DNA from: Metaphire vulgaris
Lineage: Eukaryota > Annelida > Clitellata > Crassiclitellata > Megascolecidae
Direction of reading: 5' to 3'
Length of the DNA: 64,000 nt
Assembly (NCBI GenBank): GCA_018105865.1
Contig: CM030851.1
Location: 11,676,328 to 11,740,327 of the forward strand
Position 1 is the first letter of the stretch; every line of letters begins with the position of its first letter. Of this stretch, positions 46,365 through 59,261 are shown piece by piece. The translations under genes were made by a program, and so were the position numbers. Under the pieces are notes generated by a model. The model was not told the DNA's origin. It saw only the letters and a program-made list of their open reading frames with translations, and made no database searches.

Positions 46365-49300
46365 CTAAAGGTTCATGAGCAGGGTAACAGGGCAATGATC
46401 ACTGCCCTGAACCTGACTTCGTATGATGCTGTCACAGAGGAATCCTTCAGACGTTCAGAAATGACAAAGTAATCGAGTCGCCTGAAATGAAAAAACAAAT
46501 AAACACCTAAAACTACAACATTATAACATTTGTAAAGTTAAAACTAACATTTGGAAAACTGAAAGACATGAAAGGAATAATTCTTCTGAGAATGAGCGAT
46601 AAACAAGAACTTGTATACTGGCAAAATGAGTCATAGGCAGTGGCATAGCCAGGGGGTTTGGGGGTTAAACCCTCTTGGTTGTCTGACCAAAATTTGTTTA
46701 TTTTGTATTATTTTTTTGATACTACATTCAATTCACTTAATCAAGCACAAAATAGTAAAATAATAGCTGGTGACCTTTTTTTGCTTGTCAGAATTTTCCG
46801 ATGGAAATCATGGAAACCATGACTCCCCCTTTGGAAATCCTGGTCAAAGGATTCAATTTAATCTTATCAACCACAAAAATTTCATGTTACAGTTAAAACG
46901 TAAAGTTTCCATCATCACAACTGCTTGACCTATTGTGTAAGATAGTTATTGTTTACGGCCTCATTTACCATAGAAGCATCCCGAACAAGTTTTAAAAAGC
47001 AGAAGATGTGATTGCCATGAAACCGCATCAAGCCAAAAGAACCATGAAAGACTTGCCTGACACTAGGCATTATTGAATCAACTCCATGATCATCATCATC
47101 ATGTCCTTGCAAGATAACCACAGAGGAAATGAAAATTTGAAACCACATTCCCCATTTCTTTCCACCTGCCCATTATTAATTCTATTCTATTCTACATGAC
47201 AATTTATATAGCGCAGTAACACAGCAAGGGCCAAAGTCAAGAGCGCTTTACATGGGATGATCTTATTAAACGTTATTAAACGGCTTCTCACAAGCCATAC
47301 GCTAAAGTTCACGCTTGCAACCACAAAAACTCCAGGACACTTTTCCTGAAATGCCTGACAAACCATCTACCGCTTACTGTTCAAAGTAATTGCAGTGGGG
47401 TCGTTAATCCAGAAGAGGTGCCATATAAATTCTTTGACTACGTTACATAACAGAAGGGACAATTCGGAAAAAAAGAAAACACTTCTGAGCATTACCATCC
47501 AACATTCTTGGATCGGGAATTGTTCATGTAGCTCCACCAACTATAAGATCCTTTGACGTTGGGATACAGATGACGATAGGTGTCGATGAAACCAGCATTG
47601 AGGAGCTTTGTAAAGCCTTCTCTCTCCTCCTTCGTAAAGCCGGCTGTCTTGTTAGCATTTGCCTTTGGATTTGCAAGGTCTAAAACCAACCATTTAACCC
47701 TTTAAAACCCAGTAAACCATTTAAATACAACTGCTATGAATGCTACTTTGGCGACAATGGCGCTTAGTCTGTATCTAAAATTATAATACTAAATAAAATT
47801 GCATACAGCCTCCAGAAATACACAATGCATACATTCTAGCACATTAATCACGAATGACTTGTAAATGCAAATGCATATTATATGCAACGAGCACTTTGTG
47901 GTTTGACAATGTAATAAGCAACACTGACTCAAAGTCCCAGAAAGTTTACACTTCCCAATGCTGTATTGTTACTTTCTTACGTTAAATAAGGCAAAAAAAG
48001 ACGCAAAAACCGGAAAGACTAACCAATTTCCTCATGTGCCACATTCAAATCTCCACACAGAATTACAGGTTTAGCTTTATCCAGTTTCTTAAGATACTCC
48101 AGAAAATCGGCATCCCATTCCTCGCGATAGGGCAGGCGAGGAAGGCCCCGGCCAGAGTTAGGAATATCTACGAAACAAGCCACACATACACAGACACACA
48201 ACAAAGCAAACAGATAGGAGGAAATATATCCACAAAAGCAGAAAATGAAGGGGCTGAAACCACTCAGTAAAGCTAAGTTTGGCTGGAACCTGATTGATAG
48301 AATCTATAAAATTTCAAACTGAGTTTTGACAACAAGAAAAATCAGCCGATATAACTGGAGACAACTCACACGCCGTAACAAAATGAAACTTCTCGAACTC
48401 GGCCGTTATGACTCGACCCTCCTTGTCGTGCTTCTTGCTTCCTGGAAATTAAGAAATGTCTCAAAATTAATTTATTAAGCAGCAGTGGCATAGCGTGACT
48501 TTTGGGGGCCTGGGGACATCCTTGAATATGGGGCCCCCAGAGTGGCTGATGAGCAAAAAAAGGTTGTCACATCATGTTTTGGTTCTCCCCATTTAGTGCT
48601 GAAGAGCAAAAAAAAGGTTGTCACATGGTCAAAATGAGAAAAGACCACTCTTTAGGTCCCCTCTCCCAGGGCCTGGGGGCTGTCTGCAAAGTGCTCCCCC
48701 CCCACGTTATGCCACTGCTAAGCAGACACCATAAGTAAATATAAGAATGAACCCAAAATTAAATTTTCACAACTAAATTTCAGACCATAGATATCTGAAG
48801 CCCATACAAAGCTTGCAAAAATTCTAGATAAAATAAAATAAGTGATTCACAGCCCTTCAATTACCTATGCCGTATGAAACCTTGAGGGGCTCCTTCTTGG
48901 TGTACAGCCCAGTACCTGAGTAACCCTCCTTATCTCCAGACAGCCAGTAAATGTAGTAGCCTGGAATTTTCACATCATCAGGAATATTGTCTTTATCACA
49001 TTTTGTCTCCTGTAGGCAAAATATGTCTGGATACTCCGCTGTTATGTACGAATGTCCATTCTTCTGTAAAACACAATTGCAGGGAAAGAAAGTTGAATAA
49101 CAAGAAATAAAAATATATCAAATTTTTTACTGTTTGTTGTTAAGATATATATACATACACATACATTAAGAAAAAATTTCTTCATGAGGAAGTTTGCACA
49201 AGAGTTTTGAATGACTGCTGGATAATGTGCAAAAATTCAGAAACTGCAAAAGTATTCACCAAATTAACCCCGTAACCGTGTATTTAACTGTAACTCAATG

Positions 49301-51629
49301 TAAAATGGACGGATATACCTGGGATCCCCAGTTAAGGGGTTAAGAATACTTTGTGAAAAAAATGTTTTCCCAAATGGATGAAATACTTCATTTCAAAATG
49401 AGTAAGAAAGAAAACCCATAATAACAGCAAACAGTATAGCTGCAAAATATCAATACAGTTAGATTTAGTGGCAAACAAAGAAAACAAATAAATGGGTTTT
49501 GGATAAAGTAGGGGCTCGAAGAACTCTACCAGAAATGGTTACAAAAAGGAAGCTAAAATACTGGGGACAAATAATAAAAACAAAAATGAATCTCTTGAGA
49601 AAAAGGGGTAGAGACAAAGAACAAAGTGGGAAGACAACATTAAAGAATGGACAGAACTCACTAAACAGCAGAAGATCGGAGGAAGATGGGACACAATTCA
49701 GCCAAACTTCGGGGCAAAGACGGTTGCAGACAAGACAAGACAAAGACTTTGTATCAACATTTCAAGAAATGTACAAAGCAATTACATGAAGCTATAACAA
49801 CCTCACACCAAGCTCTAAGTCCATTCACATTCCACGACGAAAACTTCATGTTCCAGGGTTTTCCGCTTCTGGTTTTTGCGCTCGAGGTGAAGTCGATCTG
49901 AGTAACGTCCGGAATAGGATCTCTGGTCTTCTTCGGCACAGCATTCTGTCAAAACAAACACAGATCATGAAATGTGAGGCAAGATTAGATATATAATTTT
50001 TCATTTACTCTGGAATGTTATGTCATCATGCATATCCATCAGGTAAAAAATGAAACTGAGACCATTTCCTTAATTTTCCACATTATTTCAAATATGTGTA
50101 ATTTGCATTTATGCAAAGATCAACTCTACTATTAATAAGTGGCAACTAGGGTACAAATTAAACTTTAAAATTTGAAATTTCTTCTAAGGTTTAGGAGTGT
50201 GGAACTGAAAAAAATAGGTGTCAGGTTACTAGGAGTTGAAAATACCTTTAATTTTGTTGAGACTATTTGCCTAACCCCTTTACCGGCCATTTATTTGTAA
50301 TGTAATGTAAAATAGATGCATATGTGCGACCCCAACCAGTACAGCAGTCAAAATGTAAGTGTAGCTGGGCTAAAATTTAATATCAAAACATTTACTGGCA
50401 TTATTGATCCTGAATTCAATGCAAAAACTGACCTACTATCCAATCTATGCTACAAATGTAACACACGAAACCATCAATAAGGCGAATTCTACCTTTGCCT
50501 TTTTTGAAGCCGATTCGTTGTTCTTCGAGCTCGAAGCCTGATAACAAAAAGAAGAACTCAATTAAATTGGCCAAGTCATTATGCTAAAACATAAATATAA
50601 ATTTAAATCATTTTTCCATGTAATAGACTTTATTTCACTGTCTGCCCCTCTGTGTTTCATTTATCAATAGTTCTGGCATTGACCTGATCGCATGCAGGTA
50701 TTCGGACCACCGCAGCATGATACCTGGATTGTGTCTATGCAAGAATTGCACTGACATCAAGACCAAGGGCATGTACACATTGCTCTTAACCCCGCTAAGA
50801 CAGAATTTCTTTTAAATGGACGACCCCAACAACTCCAAAAAATTGACAATCCTAGGCTAGTCTTGGCTCCTGATGCCCGTTCCAACGGCAAAAATCTTGG
50901 ATACGAATTTGATTCGTCTCTAAACTTAGAATCACAAATCTTTCAACTTTCTGTAACCATGCCTTTTCATATGCCGCACCTTAACTTTGGAACTCGATCC
51001 CAGCTTCCTTCTACAGCCTTGGGCACCATCAAGCAATCAAATCTGAATACTCATTTCCCACAATTCCTGCATTATCTCCTCATGTCTTCAGATATATGCT
51101 TAAATCGTTCTCCTTTCTAAAATCATTTACTCCATAGCTATAACAACCTAGCCTCACTGCCCTTTAGGTGTATCCATATACTATTGCCTGGTATATCGAT
51201 ATTAGATATTATCGATATCGATATATTAGGTATATCGATATACTATTGCTTGGCTGATAATTCACCATTCCCATAGTTATTTTAATAAAGACTGAACGCC
51301 TAAGAATAAGCAGCTAACGATGTGATACATTCTCAAGGGCTATATAAAATCCACGAGATTTTATTTACTTATTTACACAGCCTGCTATGCAATAATTAGT
51401 TCAAGTGCAATACAATACAACATGCAGTTGGCAAACCGGCGCTACATAAAGTCACGATAAGTTGCATCGATCTAAAGCCAGGAGCGCCTCCAAGTAGAAA
51501 TAAAACAGGCCCTATATAAGTCCTTTATTACATTATATTACCGGTATCAGAGGCATGAGCAATAATCGAAGAAACAATTGTGATTGCAGCTATGAATATA
51601 TCTAAAATAACCTTTCTTTTCGGTGGCAT
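46365..51629 (-). CDS. APEX1: AP endonuclease 1, APEX1 (single-base frameshift in last exon)
   Basis: Eight coding exons join in phase: 51629-51612 (MPPKRK), 50537-50493 (basic linker), 49945-49802, 49063-48865, 48441-48370, 48167-48024, 47679-47496 and 46481-46365. About 307 residues compare with 318 in human. Seen motifs are [20 protein letters not shown] (metal-binding Glu), [17 protein letters not shown] (catalytic Tyr), [12 protein letters not shown] (catalytic Asp/Asn), [13 protein letters not shown] and [10 protein letters not shown] (catalytic His). The enzyme cuts DNA at abasic sites in base excision repair, in the nucleus. The last exon needs a 1-base correction near 46427-46433: read straight, it misses GSDHCP and stops at 46373. 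The start is chosen because MPPKRK matches the human N terminus and is followed by a donor, though that donor (GTTATT) is weak. Confidence 0.92.
47496..47679 (-). CDS. APEX1: APEX1 exon 7
   Basis: This 184-bp exon has acceptor TTTTAG and donor GTAATG. It carries [23 protein letters not shown] and the DNA-contacting [12 protein letters not shown] block. It joins the next exon in phase 2 to restore GWRLDYF. Confidence 0.9.
48483..48717. mobile_element. hAT-like MITE, CAGTGGCATAGCG ends, in APEX1 intron
   Basis: CAGTGGCATAGCG and CGTTATGCCACTG are imperfect inverted repeats 235 bp apart. The flanks TTAAGCAG and CTAAGCAG match at 7 of 8 positions. The interior carries the core motif twice (AGCAAAAAAAGGTTGTCACAT). 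Confidence 0.75.
49264..49343. mobile_element. TTAA-ended MITE (piggyBac-like), copy 4
   Basis: An 80-bp copy, TTAACCCCGTAACCGTG to CCAGTTAAGGGGTTAA, in an APEX1 intron. A partial relative lies at about 50271-50330. Confidence 0.75.
49490..49800 (+). pseudogene. LINE ORF2 C-terminal fragment in APEX1 intron
   Basis: The plus-strand frame gives [21 protein letters not shown] shifted frame then gives [11 protein letters not shown] and GGRWDTIQ. This is the typical C-terminal tail of non-LTR retrotransposon ORF2 (RLRYFGH-x-x-R...W-x-D-N-I-x-E-W). It is frame-shifted and truncated. It ends within a few bases of the donor of APEX1 exon 3 (exon edge 49802), opposite to the gene. Confidence 0.6.
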
Positions 51630-53829
51630 AGCAAAGGACGGGATTTCAAAGCCGTGTCGCCTTTCAGCACAGTTGTTCAGGTGATTCCTTAAGCTGCTGA
51701 AGGTTTTTACGAACTCGATTTTCTGCAACAAATTTTGCCGAAATAACATAAATCACTTCTAGTTGTTAGGTGGCGGATGGTAAACTGCACCGAGTACAAT
51801 GATGCAAGAGTGGAAATTTATTTTCATTTAATTGTTCTTAGTAGAGTATTTAATCCATATATGCAAGTCAAACTCAATCACTAAACAAAGAATCTTTGAC
51901 TTGAGAAAGGTTAGCTAAGAAAAAATTTTTTGCACATTGCACGCGTGTGTAAAATTCTCACTCAGTGCAAGTGGATTATTCACATAATCGCACACGCGGG
52001 CTTCCGGCCCATAGATTTATTATAATACATATGATATTAAAGTCTATGTTCCGGCCATTGTCTGACATCTCCTTGCTCATTAAGCGCTGGTCTAGAGTAA
52101 AGTAAAATCTCGTGGATTTATATAGTGCTTTATTCTGGCAAAACGGGAGCTGCTTATTCTTAGGCGAGATTTTACTCATTTACTTACTTAGCTATGGAGG
52201 AAATGATTGTAAAAATGCATAACCTGTCTGTAACTGTGCTGCTTTCCGGGGCGCTGTAGAAGTTTACGAGATTTTACTTTACTTTAAATGTATATGAAAA
52301 TTTATTGTTGCAAAAACCTGCCAATTGTACCCACTTCATGGAACATCGTAGCAACAGTATTTTTCTCATGATAATTATATATATAACTGGGTCTGAATCA
52401 GTGTCGTAGCCGCATTTCCAGAATAGGTGGGGGCACTTTGTGACATTTTTTCTGCATCATTTTCCAGCCCAAAAGTCTTGACAAGTAAAAAGGAAGGTTA
52501 TCGTCGCAACTTGCAAATGCTTTAAAAGAGGTGTTTTCTTCGATTTAATACTACCCCTCCCCGCCCTCCCCGCGCTCACCAATTTGGGACGAATCTCACG
52601 ACTGGTCCCGATCCAAATACAGTAGGGGGGGCGGGCCCCCATGGCTATGCCAATGGTCTGAATGGCTGACTTGGACGTCATGTGTTGGTAGCACTGCAAC
52701 GTACACACGCACAGTAATTGTCTTTATAATCTCGTGATCCATTATCGTCACCAAAACACTCTAAAATGTATTGTACTGTATTTTCTAGACATAGCACATC
52801 AGCCACGTGGATTATACATTTCATGTCAAGTCCTGTCATCCAATCACAATTGTGCGGCTCTTCCAGACAGTCCTATTCTACATACACTGTACATGTCTAG
52901 AGATATGACACATTTAAAAAATAAAGGCAAAACTATTAATAAACAAAAGCATAAATTATAGTTTCAATATGCTTGCAATTTTTACAGAATTGTTGTAATT
53001 ATTTAGCATTAACAATTATTTGAGTATTTGTCAAAACAACAACTATAAAAAAACTGTTCCTATAGAACAACAGAAACAACGGATGGTCAAATTCAAAAGT
53101 TACATATAATCTATTATTGCATATTTTAAATAAAACTGTTACTGTAGAAACAAACCCAGTCAAATTATCAACTTATGGAATTAAAGTCATGAAATAAGGG
53201 GATGCAAATCACTCATTTATTGAAAAATTCTAAAATTCTGGGCATTGGAGAAATTGTGTGGTTCAAAAGATTCCCTGGGTGTCGTACGTGACGGCAGTTC
53301 AAATGTCTTACACCAATTAACTGTTTATCATAATAATATTGATGTTTCTAATTTTTTTTCAGTTTCATCAGCTCCTCCACAAAAGACCACGAATCTTAAT
53401 TGGCGGCGGATGCTTACAGCAGCTGCAAAGCAAAACCAAATCAAATTATTCTAGGCCTTCTCCGGGGGGGGGGGGGAATTTCCCCCGCACAAAGTTTTAA
53501 AATTTCCCCAAAATTTTTATATGTTGGCTGGGGGGATGTAAATCCCCCCCCCAAGTGTGGAGACTCAGACCTTGTCGCCACCAAACATTTCAAAATCCCC
53601 CCCCCAATGTCAAGGTGGATAGAATAAACACTGAAATCAGCCATCCTCCAAAATAAGAAAAACTCCTATAACATATGATCAGGCTTCAAATAGAAAATCA
53701 GATTCTAATTGGCACAGACACAGCATGCAGCAGAATCTACAGAACTAGTTTGTAAATGCAACTAAAGCGGACAGAATTAACTGCTTAAAAATTTCTCTTT
53801 TTTTTAAATTGACAAAAGGAAGCACTAAC
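51630..53829. other. APEX1 upstream region and 3' side of the JmjC gene
   Basis: No recognisable exon was found, although the last exon(s) of the JmjC gene should lie here. Contents are a MITE-like stretch at about 52400-52660, the 53443-53633 MITE and AT-rich unique DNA. Confidence 0.5.
53443..53633. mobile_element. MITE with TTATTCTAG ends, copy 2
   Basis: The interior matches the 42243 copy closely (ATATGTTGGCTGGGG, GTGTGGAGACTCAGACCTT), and the same right end AGAATAAACACTG is present. No target-site duplication is visible. Confidence 0.7.
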
Positions 53830-54051
53830 CTGTCATTTTCTGGAAGCTGTTTTAAATTCAAATGGTCTAAGATGGTTTCGACCAGTAGCCTCATCTGGTC
53901 TTCAGTAACAGTTTCGTGCCATTGAGTCATGAGGAAATTTCTAATTGCTTCGGGCAGGCGAGAAAGCGTTCTGTTGAAAAGACTGATATGCCGCGTTCTG
54001 CTCCACGATGTTCAGCAGCCAATGTCGAAAGCACGGCCAAATCGGGTTAGT
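53830..54051 (-). CDS. JmjC gene, C-terminal helical exon with 1-base frameshift
   Basis: The exon runs from acceptor TTCTTAG to donor GTTAGTGC. The first part reads TNPIWPCFRHWLLNIVEQNA and the second PEAIRNFLMTQWHETVTEDQ, in different frames. Dropping one T of the TTTT run (minus strand) at about 53977-53980 merges them and gives phase 0 at the start and phase 2 at the end. Without the correction the first frame stops 16 residues later. Confidence 0.55.
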
Positions 54052-55662
54052 CTAAGAATAGATTTAGGTCAGGCGTTCTAAACGGGCTAAACCGACAAGC
54101 ACAAAATAATTACATTGAAATTTCAACCGCATTACGTTACATTGCTTCACCTCCAGAATTCAAAACAAGCACAAAATGTTAACATTTTCTGTCAGGTAAA
54201 TTCAATTTACCTGGCAGAATTTTTCCAGATTCGAAAGAAATTTTCAAATAAGCAAAAGCTAAAATTTTACAAAGTGCTACTTGGCGGCTCTAATTTTATG
54301 AAGGGTCGTTTGGGTGGCTAATCATGGGGGCAACCATTTGTTGTTTAATGTATGTAGCATTAAGTAAGGGTCCCAACTGGAGGGTCACTGGGGGCAGGCT
54401 CTCATTAGCACAAATACTGAGTTACTGAGTTGCAAAAAGTTCATATAAAATAAGTTAAAAGCATATAAATGAAACATAATTTACTGCTACCAGAGCAGTT
54501 AATTATAAACCATTGATCAAAATCTCAAAGGAAAAATCAAATTGCCCAATAATACCAATGCAATGTATGAGACAATAGAACACATCACAAAACATTGTCC
54601 TTTTTCACAATTGTCCAATAAAATCTAATCATAAAACTTCTATAGTGGCATTTCATGATGCTATACAAATGCTACATTACATTACATGGAAGAATCAGCC
54701 GATGGCACACCCAGGGATATTTTTACACCCTCCTAAACCCCACCCCCCAATTTGAGGTCAACACCCCCAAAATTTGGTAATGTGACAATGGTATGCATAC
54801 AAATTGCATACCAATTAGCTCCGGACATCCCCAATTTGAGGTCGACACCCCCTCAAATTCACAATCCTAGAAATATCCCTGGGCACAAAAAATCACAATC
54901 GCACAAGATCCTGATCAAATCCGAGATATCTGGCAGAACAACCAGAAGGCAGTCTATGATGGATAAGCCAGGTAAAAAAGATGGGGTTTTAGTTAATTAC
55001 TCGATATTACCACAAAGAAAACAGCTAACCATCACTTTCGAAAGGTAAACATTATCACCAGCATCTCCCCAGAATATATTTATAGAGATTGTAACCTCTA
55101 GCGACGTGACCTGATGCCACCAAAAAGCAGGAATATACAGCCTAAAAAAGCAATAACATTGCACAAAAACACAGAGTAAAACAACAAGTGAAACTAAGAA
55201 TTAAATATTATTCAGGTCAGGTCGGGTCATCGTCCTCCAGCTGTGTCCAGCTATTGACTTCTCCATGACATCTCTCAAAGTTCTCTGTCCTTTGCCATTA
55301 TTATTATTATTATTATTTTAATTTTTATATCATCCTAAATATTATTTGCCTATCATAATATACACATGAGTTTTAAATGGTCCCTGTGGTTTAGCGTGTC
55401 AAGTCGGCTGGCAAAACAAAGCATAGCTTTATACAAACTATGTCCTCTAATTGCTTCAATTTTTTTCATGCCATATTGCAGAAGCACCAATGGGGGGATA
55501 GGTGCTTTCTCTGCGGCTGGACACGGGTTGAAACTCTCTGCCGGTACAGGTCTGCCAGACTGAACCTGTCTTTGAACCTTCGAGCATCTGCTTTTCATTG
55601 CATATACGCTCCTTAGACGGAACCAGGAATTATGAACTGACCTCTGAACTTCAACCGACAAC

Positions 55663-55708
<46 letters not shown>

Positions 55709-57987
55709 TTTTATTATTACCAAAGAAAGTTCAATAATAACATCTCTAGAAGAACTTAATAATAACATTTGTAGAAGAACTTAATTAGAATTATTACAAT
55801 AATATATTATTATAATATAATAACATAAAAGTATTTGAAATAACATCCATAGAAGAACTTAATTATTTGCAATTAAAATGAAGTAGGTACAACATGATTT
55901 TTGACTACAATTCTCACTCTGAAGTGACCATCAAATTATGCAGATGCATTATAATCACAGCGCTAAAGTCTTATTGATTGATTGCTTGATTGACTGACTG
56001 ACAAAATGAGTTAAGTCATCATGAAATCTCATCTATAAACGAAGAAAAGTTCATTGAAGTCCATGGTACTGCTAGTTGCATATTTGTACAACATAACACA
56101 AAGACTTCCAACAATGCAATACCACAGAATAACGATCAACATACAAAAGTGCGCATTATGAAAGCACATGAATGCCAAAATGCCAAAGAATTAAGCCTAC
56201 ATTTCTCCTGAATGAACAACGCCATAGTGACATCTGGTGTTGAGAAACAGTGGATGTTCGTCAACATCTGGATCGTCACAGTTAACTCGAGACTGAACAG
56301 TGCGACCTTTGGTGCCAAGCGCATTCGGGTAAAGATTGTGAAGGAAATCACATTCGAATAATCGCACTTGCTTTGAACCGTTCAGAACGATCAAGAAACC
56401 ATCGTCAGGATCGAAATGGCAATATTCTAGAACAAAATCAGAGAATGATTTTTTAAAATTTTAAATTCTCTGAAATACTTTCAAATATCCAAATCTTCTA
56501 CATACATGAAAGTAAAATAACAAGTAATATAATAACAAAATAAGCATTCTGCTGCAAAGGTTGCTCCAGTCATCAAATTATTCTTTTATAGTTCTAAAGC
56601 ACAAGAATTATCAGAAAATCAAACAAGAATTTTGTCTTACCATAGTGTCCCTTATGGGCTATCCAAAGAAATGGACCCCCATGCACTTTTCCAACATATT
56701 CAGGAATCTTTACATCGTCCTAACATAAAAAATGCACGTTAATTATTCAATTACGAAGACAAATAATGAAGACAAATATCATAATCAATGCTTCAACAAT
56801 TATATTTAAAATACACCGATGACCATAAGATTAATAACATTTCAAATTCCCAATAATATTTTCTAAAAATTACGGCTGCAAAATTTAACCACAATCGAGT
56901 GCAAATATTTTTGTCAAAAATTAGGCCATTAAATTTACAACAATTTCATGCAGACACCCACTTCGAGTTCCGGAAAAGCTTTGCGGATATTCTGGACAGC
57001 CATGTACGAATTCATTGAACGACTGTTGCTGACTTTCAAATCATCGATGTACTCGCCAAAGGTTGTCTGTCGTATTGCGTACTGTCTTCCCATCTGAAAG
57101 AAAATTTTTAAAAAAATTATTGATGTCTTGTCTAACACAGTATTTGCTCAAACTCATGAGACTGAAATGGCATAATGAAGCACCCTTGTTTTTGGTTATG
57201 CTGTGTTTACAGCACTATATAAATAGTCCAGTATACAATACTGTTCAAAGTTATAACTATAATGCTTCACATGGCATCTGAAAATGCAAAAATGTCCATC
57301 CATACTGTTAGCAATTGGTGACAACTATGGGGGCAATATAGGTCAAACTTTTAAAGAAAAATCTAACTCTTGTAAAGAAATTATAGCCACAATCTGACCT
57401 ACCAACAGGCAAATAATGTCTAAATTTTCACAAATCACTGCAAATCAATCCTTACATTAACACATAAAAACAAAATAATGAATTCGTGTTATGGTCTTAC
57501 TCTGTACTCTTCGCAGTTTGTGTTATGACGAATATGAACAACATTTTGACCCACTCTTTCACTCAATGATTCAAGAGTCCACTCTCTAGCCGGCCACGAA
57601 TCAATTGCATCTTCTATGATCACCGGTTTACCTGAGGAAAATATGTCACATCAAATAACGCTTCTACATTGTATTATACAGCGTTTTGTTAAAATCGCAA
57701 ACTGGGCATCCATCCAAAAGAATTACCCAGGGAATCAGTCAGATCAGCGAAAAGCATTAGCAAACAAGGGGGTAAGCCAGGCCAAACAGGTACGTCGTCT
57801 TAAAGAGAAGAACGTTGCGATATTTTCGGTTACAGCGATTGAATCTCAAATGCAGCAAAACTCACAATAAATAGCGCCAATAAAACTGCGACAAACCGAT
57901 ATTTAGATATTCATTCTTAAAGTCTTCAACAGATAGTTTTGTAATTTTCGCAATAGCGATGTTATCAACGCAGCATGGGATCGCCAT
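53830..57987 (-). CDS. JmjC/cupin-8 dioxygenase, TYW5-like (3' end missing)
   Basis: Seven phase-matched exons: 57987-57897 (start ATG), 57631-57501, 57093-56962, 56719-56641, 56426-56201, 55141-55036 and 54051-53830. The N part has GKPVIIEDAIDSWPAREW, as in cupin-8 proteins. The core has the iron ligands H-x-D in EYCHFDPDDGFLIVLNG, followed by KQVRLF. The distal His is in LYIPAFWWHQVTS, followed by SINIFW. These are the Fe(II)/2-oxoglutarate JmjC signatures. The layout is closest to TYW5 (tRNA wybutosine hydroxylase); HSPBAP1-like proteins are an alternative. The C-terminal helix SFNRTLSRLPEAIRNFL resembles the TYW5 C-terminal helix but needs one extra base removed near 53977-53980. At least 328 residues are found, and final exon(s) below 53830 were not located. 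Confidence 0.8.
55036..55141 (-). CDS. JmjC gene exon with distal iron-ligand His
   Basis: This 106-bp exon reads LYIPAFWWHQVTSLEVTIS, then INIFWGDAG. It starts with one base (G) that completes the Met codon begun in the 56201 exon (GE-M-LYIPA). It ends phase 0 at AAA before GTGATG. This matches the beta strand of JmjC/cupin folds that carries the second His. Confidence 0.75.
55365..55712 (+). repeat. Repeat fragment ending in (CAT)n, possibly a retroelement 3' end
   Basis: A moderately GC-rich block of about 290 bp within AT-rich intron DNA runs into a pure CAT/ATC array (55661-55708), like the other retroelement tails here. No family signature is clear in translation. Confidence 0.35.
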
Positions 57988-58097
57988 TTTTATTATTTAC
58001 ATGTTGCTCTTACAGGCCTATAAAGTAAAATTTTGTTATTTATATAGCGCTAATTAGAGTAGCACAACAGTAGCTGCTTATTCTGAGGTGCTTAGGA

Positions 58098-58496
58098 GCT
58101 GACCATTAATTATGTCAACAATTTTGGGGCAATCTTTGACCCCTCCCCTTGTCAACAATTGTCAATTTTCAGTTAACCCCTATAATTATGTCAAAAACTT
58201 TTAGCCTCCCCAAGATCAATGACAGGTCCCAATAACAAGGTCATTATTTTTGCGATGATGACCATTTTTCTCTTTTTTGCTCATCGAGTGTCAAAATGTG
58301 GTGGTGATTACCTTTTTTGCCATGCTTTTTTCCATTGTAATAAGTAGTATTCCATGAAATTTCCTATTTTTTGATTATTTGTAAAAAGTGAAATTGTTGA
58401 CGTCAACTTCTCTTGATCCCCTCCCTCTGTGAACAACTTTCAAACTTTTTCAACCCCCACCCTAAATTGTTGACGTAATTAATGGACAGCCCCTTA
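58098..58496. mobile_element. Second copy of the 12.0-kb MITE-like repeat
   Basis: It shares CTATAATTATGTCAAAAA, GTCAAAATGTGGTGGTGA, TTTTCCATTGTAATAAGTAG and GTTGACGTCAACTTCTCTTG with 12001-12428. The ends TAATTATGTCAAC and GTTGACGTAATTA are near-inverted repeats. Confidence 0.6.
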
Positions 58497-59261
58497 GTCT
58501 AAATGTGAACCTACAGCAAAAATTCAAAAGGTGGTCAGTTAGCAGGGTCTTTTTTATCAAAGAGGTCAACATGGCCACCATAAAACTGCTTTCACTACCA
58601 CCACTTTAATAGCTTACTCTAAATTGGACTACTGCAACACGTTGTTCTGAAAGCTTCCATTCACAAACTCCAATGAATTTTAAATGCTCTGGCTAGCACA
58701 GTGACCAACTCACCAAAATTCTGCTATATAAATTCACGAGACTACATTCACTTACTAGGCAATCAGCAAATTGAACACAAGTCAACAAAAGACCTATTTA
58801 CTAATTTTAGTTATTAATTAAATTTGATATAAATCGGACCCGGACAATCGAACTGACCTATTGAAACTGACAATAGAGGATTACCGATTACGATCCTACT
58901 TTGGAGGATTACCGATTACGATCCTACTTTGGGGCAGCCATCAACTAATGTCAAAAGCATAATAGCACTACTGAAATTATGCTATAGATGCTATAAATGC
59001 TAATTTTTTAAAGTTATATCACTCAACTGCCTTCATCTAAATGTCAAATATTTAATATCCAGAAACACACATGCATCAGAGCAAAGCATAACAATCAAGT
59101 GGAATAGGATCAAACTATCGTTCAATCATAGACACATGAATTGTGCATTACATTACAATAAGCGTAATGTAAAAAGCAGAGTGGCATTTGAGAGTCAGAG
59201 GAGTGGAGGAGGGGGAAAGTGCCACTTCCCCAGTTATCCCTTCCCCCTTGCAATTTAATGA

